Shown here: piece by piece, positions 1 to 5,225 of the stretch | How the letters are laid out: the number at the start of each line of letters is the position of its first letter | Position numbering within the stretch: position 1 is the first letter of the stretch | From: Holosporaceae bacterium | Lineage (GTDB): Bacteria > Pseudomonadota > Alphaproteobacteria > UBA3830 | Assembly (NCBI GenBank): GCA_031262635.1 | Contig: JAISHN010000029.1 | Coordinates: forward strand, 1 to 6,384 | Reading direction: 5' to 3' | Length of the DNA stretch: 6,384 nt | The notes under the pieces: model-generated | Seen by the model: only the letters and a program-made list of their open reading frames with translations | What the model was told of the DNA's origin: nothing | Databases searched by the model: none | Program-made: the position numbers and the translations under genes

Positions 1-236
1 ATTTTGAATCTACTATTCTTACAAGCTGTTTTAGCCTTATCCACCACCTTAATAAAATTTCGCCATTCTTTATAATCTAACAGCTTTTGCAAGTCCCTTG
101 CATACCAGAACTCTACGTCATTTTCATTGTAAGAGCTTTCATTAAAAGCGTTCATCAGCTGAGAAAATTTATCTTCATAATCTTGTTTTGAACCGCCTAT
201 AATTTTCGTAAAACCTTTATCCTTATCTGAAGACAT
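1..236 (-). CDS. dinD: DinD-like protein, N-terminal part, cut by window edge
   Basis: The 3' end lies beyond the left edge; 78 codons are visible. The N-terminal 40 residues are polar. They are followed by the segment EFWYARDLQKLLDYKEWRNF (residues 42-61) and then IKVVDKAKTACKNS, which matches my memory of the DinD / Bro-N-like N-terminal pattern (FW.AR.L...L.Y..W..F...I..A...C.N). In E. coli DinD is SOS-induced and inhibits RecA-mediated strand exchange; many homologues sit in mobile elements. The start is the ATG at 236-234, two bases after the primase stop, with a GGGAG ribosome-binding site five bases upstream inside the primase 3' end. That arrangement indicates cotranscription and translational coupling with primase. 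The stretch is visibly more AT-rich than the primase gene, hinting at separate acquisition. The family call is by recalled motif, not by a search. Confidence 0.8.
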   Translation of the reverse strand, partial: MSSDKDKGFTKIIGGSKQDYEDKFSQLMNAFNESSYNENDVEFWYARDLQKLLDYKEWRNFIKVVDKAKTACKNSRFK

Positions 237-238
237 AA

Positions 239-1987
239 TTACTCCCGATTATCGATACGATTTGAAATAACTTCTTGTTTTAAGGCTTTTAATCTTTGCC
301 AATCGCTTTCTGAAAATGTAGATTCTAAACTAAAAGCCGCGTTCTGTAAATCCGCGGCGACAAGAGGATCGATCAGGTATTTGTCCATCAATTTCAGCCA
401 GCCTTTTTCGGCTTCTTCGTCGCTCGCGGTTTCTCTGGAAAATTTAACTCGCAGCCCCGCGTCTTTCACTTCGGCGGCGAATTCGTTTTTCAGCAAAGCG
501 ATTGCTTCGACATATTTATCCGCTTCGCCCTTTAGCCGATAGTTATTGTAGGCTTCGAATATTTTATCTTTTATTTTTCTCATTTGAAAATCTTTTAATT
601 CCAATCCAATAAAATTTTCGGCGATCTTATCAATTATATAGGGATGGTTTAGCGCCGTCGCAACGAATATTTTTTCAATTTTTTCACGAGCGGGAATCAC
701 GGGGCGGATGTTCTCTTTTTTGACTTTCGGCGCGGATTTGGGGCGATAGTACAACTCGCGTTCTTTTTGTTTTAGAGTTTGCGAGTAAAATTTTCTGATT
801 GAGTCGTCTTTAATAGTCGCGATTTTTTCAGACAGAGTTTTAATTATCGAAGCTTTTTGCTCCGGCGTTTCGGACGGGTAAAGCGCGAACGCTCCTTCCC
901 ACATCCAATCGGACAGAGGAATCGCGTTTTCGACGGCGGCTCTGACCGCGTCCGCTTGGCCGCTTGATATCAGTTCGTCTGGATCCGCGCCCTGAGGCAG
1001 TCTCGCGAATTTGAAGGATCGTCCGGCTTTGAGCGCGGGCAATATCCTGTCTATCCATCTGTAAGAGGCTTTAATTCCCGCGCCGTCTCCGTCGAGAGCG
1101 ACGATTGGGTTTTCGCAGACGTTCCAGCACATATTTATTTGCTTTTCGCTTATGGTCGTTCCCAACGGAGCCGCCGCGCCGTCGAATCCCGCCTGATGCA
1201 TGGAGATAACGTCCAAATAGCCTTCCGTTAGGATTATCTGTCGAGATTTTCCTCTTTTTGCGAGAAAATAACCGTATAAGTGATCGCTTTTTACGTAGAT
1301 TTCCGTTTCGGGAGAGTTGACGTACTTCGCCGCGTCCTCTTTGCCGATGATTCGCCCTCCGAAGCCGACGCATTTGCCGAAACTGTCTATAATTGGGAAT
1401 ATCAGGCGACCGTTGTAGCGGCCGATCAGCCCGCCGTCGTATTTTGAACGATTGCAGACTCCGGTTTTGATCAAAATGTCGTCTGAAAACCCGCGTTTAC
1501 GCATGTAGCTAAAAAGCTCGCGGTTATCCGGCGCGAATCCAAGCTGAAATTTTTCCACCGACTCTTTCGAAATCCTTCTAGATTCTAAATATTTTCTCGC
1601 CTCCTCGCCGATCGGCTCGAATAATTGCTTAAAGAACCAGTTTTTTATCTCGGCTATGGCTTCGTAGATCGGCTTGTTCGGATCCGCGAAAACTTTTTCT
1701 TTTCGCGGGAGCTGGACTCCGCAAAAATTCGCGAGATGCTCCACCGCTTCGTTAAAGCTAATTTTATCGTATTCTTGAACGAACTTTATAACATCCCCGC
1801 CGGCCCCGCATCCGAAACAATGATAGAATCCTTTGTCGGGATCGACTTTAAACGATCCTGTTTTTTCTTTGTGAAAAGGGCATAGCCCGAACCAATCTTT
1901 TCCCGACCGCCGCAAACGAATCCGCGCGGAAACTACGTCTACGATCGAAACTTTGCTTTTTAAAAAATCAATAAATTCTTTGTTCAT
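239..1987 (-). CDS. dnaG: DNA primase DnaG
   Basis: Synthesises RNA primers for Okazaki fragments and acts with the replicative helicase DnaB. The 582-residue length is that of a complete bacterial DnaG (about 580-660). The CHC2 zinc-binding domain is at the N-terminus, with C36-x2-H39 and C57-x2-C60. The catalytic core follows: RLIFPI at 193-198, the TOPRIM acidic residue in TEGYLDV (E254), and the metal-binding DGDGAG at 298-303, then GADPDE at 332-337. All expected catalytic residues are present. Residues from about 430 to 582 form the helical C-terminal region where DnaB binds. The ATG at 1987-1985 is preceded by AAGGAT. Downstream it is joined to the dinD-like gene. Upstream it diverges from a capsid operon, not the usual rpoD or rpsU neighbours. 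It could be the host's housekeeping primase next to an island, or an island-borne copy; the sequence does not decide. Confidence 0.96.
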   Translation of the reverse strand: MNKEFIDFLKSKVSIVDVVSARIRLRRSGKDWFGLCPFHKEKTGSFKVDPDKGFYHCFGCGAGGDVIKFVQEYDKISFNEAVEHLANFCGVQLPRKEKVFADPNKPIYEAIAEIKNWFFKQLFEPIGEEARKYLESRRISKESVEKFQLGFAPDNRELFSYMRKRGFSDDILIKTGVCNRSKYDGGLIGRYNGRLIFPIIDSFGKCVGFGGRIIGKEDAAKYVNSPETEIYVKSDHLYGYFLAKRGKSRQIILTEGYLDVISMHQAGFDGAAAPLGTTISEKQINMCWNVCENPIVALDGDGAGIKASYRWIDRILPALKAGRSFKFARLPQGADPDELISSGQADAVRAAVENAIPLSDWMWEGAFALYPSETPEQKASIIKTLSEKIATIKDDSIRKFYSQTLKQKERELYYRPKSAPKVKKENIRPVIPAREKIEKIFVATALNHPYIIDKIAENFIGLELKDFQMRKIKDKIFEAYNNYRLKGEADKYVEAIALLKNEFAAEVKDAGLRVKFSRETASDEEAEKGWLKLMDKYLIDPLVAADLQNAAFSLESTFSESDWQRLKALKQEVISNRIDNRE

Positions 1988-2001
1988 AATATCCTTGGGA
2001 A

Positions 2002-2007
2002 ATTATA
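2002..2007 (-). promoter_or_regulatory. Possible -10 box for the primase operon
   Basis: The minus strand reads TATAAT here, a perfect -10 consensus, just upstream of the primase ATG. No convincing -35 lies 16-18 bases further up. A start about 7 bases downstream would leave a leader of under 10 bases and cut into the AAGGA ribosome-binding site, so the true promoter may be elsewhere. Confidence 0.3.
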
Positions 2008-2078
2008 CCGCGTCGACGTTTGTAGAAGAAGTCGGAGATGGAAGCAAATTGTTTTTATGGGGCGCGTTCTTTTTTTTC

Positions 2079-2170
2079 CATCATCCTTGAGCAAAGCGAA
2101 GAATCCATATGATTTCCCCGCATCTTCGCCGCTCGGATCCGTCGGCCGCAAGCGGCCTCTAGGACGACGA
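2079..2170. repeat. Degenerate REP-like hairpin element
   Basis: The left half (from CATCATCCTTGAGCAAAGCG) and right half (GGATCC, then GTCGGCC, then AGGACGACGA) resemble, in the same order and orientation, the hairpin element at 5057-5142 and 5998-6082. The right half contains a perfect mini-hairpin, GGCCGC-AA-GCGGCC (2144-2157). The element is diverged, so it is probably an old copy. It occupies part of the 443-base gap between the divergent primase and capsid genes, in which I see no gene. Confidence 0.55.
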
Positions 2171-2241
2171 ACACAGAAGAAGAAATCGCATAAAAAAAGT
2201 CGAGTTAATACATTGTAATATAAGCGTTTTTAAAATTATTA

Positions 2242-2270
2242 TTGCTTGGCTAGTTAGAGCGTTGGATAAT
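2242..2270 (+). promoter_or_regulatory. Predicted sigma-70 promoter of the capsid operon
   Basis: TTGCTT (2242-2247) and GATAAT (2265-2270) are separated by exactly 17 bases. The surroundings are AT-rich, as usual for a promoter. The predicted transcription start near 2277 would give a leader of about 154 bases before the capsid ATG. Confidence 0.55.
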
Positions 2271-2275
2271 ATTCC

Positions 2276-2287
2276 TGATCTAGATCA
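2276..2287. promoter_or_regulatory. Palindrome at the predicted capsid-operon start site
   Basis: TGATCTAGATCA is a perfect 12-base palindrome lying where transcription from the 2242-2270 promoter should begin. This is a classic operator position, so a dimeric repressor could bind it. That is inference; no regulator gene is visible in the window. Confidence 0.35.
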
Positions 2288-2313
2288 ATAAATTGTTTTT
2301 TTCCTCTTATGTC

Positions 2314-2360
2314 TGTCGTCGCGAGAGACGAAGCGCGTCGCGTTTAGCTCTCTTCGCGAC
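2314..2360 (+). other. Hairpin in capsid mRNA leader, REP-like remnant
   Basis: GTCGCGAGAGA (2318-2328) pairs with CTCTCTTCGCGAC (2348-2360) apart from one bulge. A nested small hairpin, GACG (2327-2330) with CGTC (2336-2339), competes with it. The left part resembles the REP-like elements further right, so it may be a decayed repeat now forming leader RNA structure. No U-tract follows, so it does not look like a simple intrinsic terminator. Confidence 0.4.
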
Positions 2361-2420
2361 GGCGGAAAAGAGGAGGGTCGGCGACGACGAAAAAACAACT
2401 TTCTCTCATAATCAGAAAAT

Positions 2421-2425
2421 AAGGA
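2421..2425 (+). promoter_or_regulatory. Ribosome-binding site setting the capsid start
   Basis: AAGGA, five bases before ATG 2431. It supports that ATG over the in-frame TTG at 2293, whose 46 extra codons are Arg-rich and read through the leader hairpin. Confidence 0.7.
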
Positions 2426-2430
2426 TAAAA

Positions 2431-3564
2431 ATGAATCAGGAAATAGAAAACGCAATTTCAGAATTAAATGAAAATATAGACGAACTTATTAAAAGCAACG
2501 AAGAAAAAATTAAGCAAATCGAGGTTAATATGACGAGAAACGAAAGCAACACAACTATGCCGTTGTCTGGGAATATAAATGGGGATTCGTATAGAAAGTC
2601 TGGTTTTGACGAGTATATCCGCAAGGGAGTCGACGATTTTTTGACAAAATCGCTCAGCGATAAAGAGGGTTCGAGCGGCGCGCGGTTCGTTCCGCCGGAA
2701 GTCGTTTTGCGTATCGACGAGAAATTGAAACTGCTGTCGCCGATGCGAGCGATTTCCAAAATCATAACTATATCGACAAACGCCGTCGAGCTATTGGTCG
2801 ACTCTCAATCTCCAGACGCGGGCTGGATGGCGAGCGGCGACGACGAACGCGTGGAAACCGATACGCCGGAGGTTCAAAAAATCAAGATTCCGGTTCACGA
2901 GATTTACGCAAAGCCGAAGGTTAGTCAAAAACTTTTGGACGATTCGCAGATTAACGTCGAAGAATGGCTGACAAGCAAAATTGCCGAAAAAATCGCCGCT
3001 TTGGAAAACGAAGCGTTCGTGAAAGGCGCGGGCGACGATAGGCCGCAGGGCTTTTTGAGCGTCGAGTCCGACGACAAAGAAACGCGAGATTTCGGGAAGT
3101 TGCGGCATTTTTACAGCGGCGCGGCGGGGAAATTCGCCGACGATAAGACGGCGGTCGACATTTTGGTCGATATGGTTTGTTCTTTGAAACCAATTTATGT
3201 GAAAAACGCGAAATGGATCATGTCCAGATCGGCGTTGGCGGAAATCAGGAAGCTGAAAAACGAGGACGGAACGTATCTATGGCAGCCGTCTCTGTCAGAG
3301 GCCAGTCCGTCGACGTTGCTCGGGTATCCCGTGATTGTCGACGACAATATGCCTGCGTTGGCCGCGGGAACTAAATCGACTTCGATAGCTTTTGGAGATT
3401 TCTACTCGGGGTATCAAATTGTCGATCGGCAGGGGTTGAAAATTCTTCGCGATCCATACACGTCTAAGCCGTTTGTAGAATTTTACGCGACAAAACGAGT
3501 CGGCGGCGGAGTCGTAGATTTTGGCGCAATAAAAACGCTGAAATTTGAAGAGAAATCTGAGTAA
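2431..3564 (+). CDS. HK97-fold phage / GTA major capsid protein
   Basis: Forms the icosahedral head shell. At 377 residues it has the usual family length. Residues 1-35 are a charged heptad-like helix (IENAISELNENIDELI) typical of the N-terminal delta or scaffolding segment. The linker 36-58 is polar, and FDEYIRKG (59-66) begins the E-loop side. The conserved body includes LLSPMRAIS (101-109), AGWMASGDDE (130-139), EIYAKPKVSQKLLDDS (157-172), EAFVKGAGDDRPQGFL (194-209), LLGYPVIVDD (296-305) and FGDFYSGYQIVDRQGL (321-336), ending with the P-domain strand FVEFYATKRVGGGVVD. The pattern is close to what I recall for alphaproteobacterial GTA gp5-type capsids. Unusually, no portal or prohead protease gene precedes it; the upstream neighbour is a divergent primase. 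Family call firm, GTA affiliation inferred. Confidence 0.93.
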   Translation: MNQEIENAISELNENIDELIKSNEEKIKQIEVNMTRNESNTTMPLSGNINGDSYRKSGFDEYIRKGVDDFLTKSLSDKEGSSGARFVPPEVVLRIDEKLKLLSPMRAISKIITISTNAVELLVDSQSPDAGWMASGDDERVETDTPEVQKIKIPVHEIYAKPKVSQKLLDDSQINVEEWLTSKIAEKIAALENEAFVKGAGDDRPQGFLSVESDDKETRDFGKLRHFYSGAAGKFADDKTAVDILVDMVCSLKPIYVKNAKWIMSRSALAEIRKLKNEDGTYLWQPSLSEASPSTLLGYPVIVDDNMPALAAGTKSTSIAFGDFYSGYQIVDRQGLKILRDPYTSKPFVEFYATKRVGGGVVDFGAIKTLKFEEKSE

Positions 3565-3580
3565 GATAAAGGAGAAAACG

Positions 3581-3961
3581 ATGATTCCATGGGATTTGGG
3601 CATTATAAAAGCCATTGGAAAACAGCTGGAGCAGGCGATTTTTCCGTCAGAGCCGCCGGAAGAAATGCGAAAAACGCCGTATCTGATTTTTGAGCTAAAA
3701 AACGTCGCGCAGGGGCAGAATTTGACTTCGCGAGCGGAGTTCGAGATCACGATTGTCGAAGGAAAAGGAACTACTTCCGCGAGCTTCGACATTCTGAGGA
3801 CGATAAATAGAATTATCGCCAAAGAATTGACGCTATCTCAGGGCGAATTTGTTATCGGGAGCGCGAAAGCGAAAGTAGATTCGGTTGAAAGCAGAAAGAA
3901 CAACCTAGTGTTGAGTATGACGGCGTTGTTAAGGATGAAGGCGATTTATGAAGACGAGTGA
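3581..3961 (+). CDS. DUF3168-like tail-terminator / head-tail joining protein
   Basis: A 126-residue protein starting 16 bases after the capsid stop, with a strong AAAGGAG site (3568-3574) six bases before the ATG. The layout fits the small DUF3168 (RcGTA gp8-like) fold: an N-terminal helix (WDLGIIKAIGKQLEQAIF, 4-21), a strand pair around TPYLIFELK (32-40) and AEFEITIVEGKG (52-63), a helix SFDILRTINRIIAKEL (68-83), and C-terminal strands FVIGSAKAKVDSVES (90-104) and NLVLSMTALLRMKAIYE (108-124). Such proteins cap the tail tube where it meets the head. The assignment rests on predicted secondary structure, size and position after the capsid gene, not a search. In RcGTA two connector genes lie between capsid and gp8; they are absent here. 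An in-frame TTG at 3545 inside the capsid gene was rejected as start because the ribosome-binding site favours ATG 3581. Confidence 0.65.
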   Translation: MIPWDLGIIKAIGKQLEQAIFPSEPPEEMRKTPYLIFELKNVAQGQNLTSRAEFEITIVEGKGTTSASFDILRTINRIIAKELTLSQGEFVIGSAKAKVDSVESRKNNLVLSMTALLRMKAIYEDE

Positions 3962-4055
3962 GGAAAATGAAACCGACGAAGCGGACGACTTAGCGGACTA
4001 TCTCGAACGCCTGAATCGAACGACGCCGACGACTATGCCGGAATGGATGGACTGA
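3948..4055 (+). CDS. Small acidic protein of unknown function, 35 residues
   Basis: This short ORF overlaps the preceding gene by 14 bases and ends TGA directly before the next ATG (TGAATG), filling the gap between two tail-type genes exactly. GAAGG (3937-3941) lies six bases before its ATG. The peptide begins MKTSEENETDEADDLADYL and ends PEWMD, with 11 Asp/Glu against 3 Lys/Arg. It may form a short helix from residue 11 to 24. In tailed phages and GTAs small ORFs near this point often encode tail assembly chaperones. That is a positional guess: I do not recognise its sequence. Alternatively the stretch could be a non-functional linker that keeps ribosomes running. Confidence 0.5.
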   Translation: MKTSEENETDEADDLADYLERLNRTTPTTMPEWMD

Positions 4056-4565
4056 ATGAGCGAAACGAATCTAATACTTGGAGTTGCAGGGCTGCCGCCG
4101 CAGAGCGCTAGAAATTGCAAGCAGGAGTTGTCGCCAATTCCGAACGGCGAGTTCAAGCGGTCGATCAACGGCAATCTGCTGTTTCTGGAAACCGGCGATC
4201 GCAAGCGTTACAAGAGCGCGATCTCCTGCAAAGACGTGAATTCGCCGTTAATCGACGGCATTTGGGTCGGAACGCAGCTTTTGGTTGGGTGCGTCCAGAA
4301 CTTATGGCAGGCGATAGACGCAGGCGAACGGAAAATCCGCCTTATTCGCCCGCCGGTTGCAGATTCCGTCTGCGTTGTAAACGGCCTCGGCGACGCGATT
4401 AGATTCGAAACGCGAGACGACGAGGTCGAACTTCCGCGAACTTACGACGAAAAGGTATTCGTCTGCTTCCGGCCGTGGCTCACGATGAAAGTCGTCGATT
4501 TCTCGCTGGAAACGGACGAATGGGGCATGTCCGGCGGCTGGAAGCTGTCGTTAGAGGAGGTTTAG
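4056..4565 (+). CDS. Probable phage/GTA tail-module protein, unknown family
   Basis: A 169-residue protein whose ATG abuts the stop of the 35-residue ORF (TGAATG), so translation probably restarts from upstream; only a weak GGATGG purine stretch precedes it. The sequence looks rich in beta strands, with short runs such as NLLFLETGD (40-48), TQLLVGCVQNLW (73-84), KIRLIRPPV (93-101) and KVFVCFRPWLTMKVVDFSL (133-151), and it ends with GMSGGWKLSLEEV. Five cysteines are present (21, 58, 79, 106, 137). There is no signal peptide or membrane segment, which fits a cytoplasmic, virion-assembled protein. By position after the DUF3168-like gene it could be a tail tube or distal-tail component, but it does not match the RcGTA major tail protein as I recall it. 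It is the last gene of the apparent operon. Confidence 0.7.
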   Translation: MSETNLILGVAGLPPQSARNCKQELSPIPNGEFKRSINGNLLFLETGDRKRYKSAISCKDVNSPLIDGIWVGTQLLVGCVQNLWQAIDAGERKIRLIRPPVADSVCVVNGLGDAIRFETRDDEVELPRTYDEKVFVCFRPWLTMKVVDFSLETDEWGMSGGWKLSLEEV

Positions 4566-4576
4566 GGGCCAAACAT

Positions 4577-4605
4577 TTGACAAAAAACGCGCGGCGTTTT
4601 ATGAT
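4577..4605 (+). promoter_or_regulatory. Near-consensus promoter of the antitoxin gene
   Basis: TTGACA (4577-4582, perfect -35) and TATGAT (4600-4605, five of six -10 matches) are spaced by 17 bases. Transcription should begin near 4612, about 20 bases before the GTG start. This gives the antitoxin its own strong promoter at the end of the capsid operon. Confidence 0.7.
4584..4600. promoter_or_regulatory. Inverted-repeat operator between -35 and -10
   Basis: AAAACGC-GCG-GCGTTTT is a perfect 7-bp inverted repeat filling the promoter spacer. YefM/Phd antitoxins commonly repress their own operon by binding palindromes over the promoter, so this is the likely autoregulatory site. As RNA from the capsid operon, the same repeat followed by TTTTATGATTTT could also act as a weak terminator. 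Confidence 0.5.
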
Positions 4606-4619
4606 TTTGAAAAAGCTAT

Positions 4620-4623
4620 GGAG
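4620..4623 (+). promoter_or_regulatory. Ribosome-binding site setting the antitoxin start
   Basis: GGAG lies eight bases before GTG 4632. It overlaps an out-of-frame ATG (4618-4620) that would give only 18 codons, and it supports the GTG start. Confidence 0.55.
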
Positions 4624-4631
4624 ACGACGGC

Positions 4632-4874
4632 GTGGAAAGGCAAGTGTCTTACGCGGAAGCGAAAGATGATTTGAGCGCAATACTAAATAGGGTGTGTTTA
4701 AATCACGAGCCAATATTGATAAAAAGACGCGAAGGTGGAAACACTGTCGTAGTTTCTGAGGATGATTGGAATTCGATACAAGAAACGCTTTATCTTATGT
4801 CGTCGTCGAAAGATTGGAAAGCGATAACCGAACCGATACGTATTGAAGAGTGTTCGGATTCTCTTCCATGGTGA
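4632..4874 (+). CDS. YefM/Phd-family antitoxin
   Basis: An 80-residue protein starting at GTG. Residues 1-15 (MERQVSYAEAKDDLS) and the following AILNRVCLNHEPILIKR give the YefM/Phd N-terminal DNA-binding fold pattern (xYxEAxxxLxxxxxxVxxxxxPxxIxR). It continues with NTVVVSEDDWNSIQETLYLM (37-56), the family signature around VVxSxxDWxSxxETxYLL. The C-terminus (57-80, acidic, ending DSLPW) would be the disordered toxin-neutralising tail. In complete pairs the antitoxin binds a YoeB or RelE-type mRNA endonuclease and together they repress the operon. Here no toxin-like sequence follows; a long palindrome begins 11 bases after the stop. It may be a solitary antitoxin or the survivor of a broken pair. 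Family call strong; partner loss is inference. Confidence 0.88.
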   Translation: MERQVSYAEAKDDLSAILNRVCLNHEPILIKRREGGNTVVVSEDDWNSIQETLYLMSSSKDWKAITEPIRIEECSDSLPW

Positions 4875-5044
4875 AGCGGCGAATTCCCCCTCACCCCAAC
4901 CCTCTCCCGCAAGGGGAGAGGGGGAAGGTTGCAGCGGATTATCTCCCTCTCCCCTTGCGGGAGAGGGTTGGGGTGAGGGGCTTGCTCCACCCCATCGTAC
5001 CTGGAAAGAGACCCGATAGCGTCGCGCGCATCCAACATCGCTGA
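4868..5044 (+). pseudogene. Possible toxin gene start cut off by repeat
   Basis: An ATG at 4868-4870 overlaps the antitoxin stop (ATGGTGA), as toxin starts usually do in such operons. The frame reads MVKRRI and then enters the repeat, giving PPHPNPLPQGER, a translation typical of this palindrome. It stops after 58 codons. Only the first six codons could belong to an original gene, and nothing resembling a YoeB/RelE toxin follows beyond the repeat. I report it as a suspected remnant, not a functional gene. Confidence 0.25.
4887..4980. repeat. Long palindrome of copy A, 36-bp arms
   Basis: The left arm (4887-4922) and right arm (4945-4980) are perfect reverse complements over 36 bases, separated by a 22-base centre (4923-4944) reading GGAAGGTTGCAGCGGATTAT then CT. 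Each arm also contains its own hairpin, CCCTCTCCC with GGGAGAGGG around a GCAAG or CTTGC loop. It starts just after the antitoxin stop and could stabilise or end that transcript, but no U-tract follows. Confidence 0.92.
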
Positions 5045-5056
5045 AAGACGACTCTC

Positions 5057-5142
5057 TCGTCATCCTTGCGAGCATAGCGAAGCGAGGATCCAGAAAATGC
5101 TGATGTTTCACTGGATCCTCGGCCTATGGCCAAGAATAACGA
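5057..5142. repeat. REP-like hairpin of copy A
   Basis: The left arm (CGTCATCCTTGCGAG, then AGCGAGGATCCAG, 5058-5093) pairs imperfectly with the right arm (CTGGATCCTCGGCC, then CAAGAATAACG, 5111-5141). The outer right end has decayed compared with copy B, where it reads AAGGATGACG. Confidence 0.75.
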
Positions 5143-5157
5143 GACGTAGCAATTTTT

Positions 5158-5181
5158 CCCCTCGCCCTTTGCGGGAGAGGG
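5158..5181. repeat. Partial third copy of the palindrome arm
   Basis: CCCCTCGCCCTTTGCGGGAG followed by AGGG is close to the right-arm core CCCTCTCCCCTTGCGGGAG, with a few differences. It has no partner arm and follows only copy A, suggesting a decayed or incomplete extra element. Confidence 0.6.
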
Positions 5182-5225
5182 AGAATTTCCCGTCTACTTA
5201 GCTTATCCAGCGGCCATGAGCAAAG

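Larger units (their letters stand above)
4885..5152. repeat. Composite intergenic repeat, copy A
   Basis: It is a direct repeat of 5828-6093. In order it holds a 94-base palindrome, a linker with the shared segments CTTGCTCCA, ATAGCGTCGCGCG and TCCAACATCGCTGAAAGACG, and a REP-like hairpin. It differs from copy B by scattered substitutions, a 2-base length difference (CA in the linker) and an inverted palindrome centre. It lies between the plus-strand antitoxin and the minus-strand exported-protein gene, so it occupies a convergent intergenic space. Confidence 0.85.

Noticed and set aside
840..1373. Arg-rich minus-strand ORFs inside the primase gene
   Set aside because: Shadow frames within a gene whose catalytic motifs are all in the main frame.
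2246..2290. tRNA-like stretch (GGCTAGTTAGAGCGTTGGA resembles a D-arm)
   Set aside because: No TTCGA-type T-arm, no acceptor stem and a poor anticodon stem. It is better explained as the promoter spacer and -10 region.
2293..2430. In-frame N-terminal extension of the capsid gene from a TTG codon
   Set aside because: The 46 extra codons are Arg-rich and read through the leader hairpin. ATG 2431 has a proper AAGGA site and starts a typical capsid helix.
4115..4402. 95-codon plus-strand ORF inside the 169-residue gene
   Set aside because: Arg-rich shadow frame with no ribosome-binding site, fully inside a better-supported gene.
4887..4980. Long palindrome as an intrinsic terminator for the antitoxin gene
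   Set aside because: The stem is strong but no T-tract follows on the plus strand, so it does not meet the usual criterion.
4850..5133. Overlapping ORFs on both strands with PHPNPLPQGER-like translations
   Set aside because: These are translations of the palindrome in several frames, a common artefact of this repeat type. Only the six-codon toxin-start possibility is kept, at low confidence.
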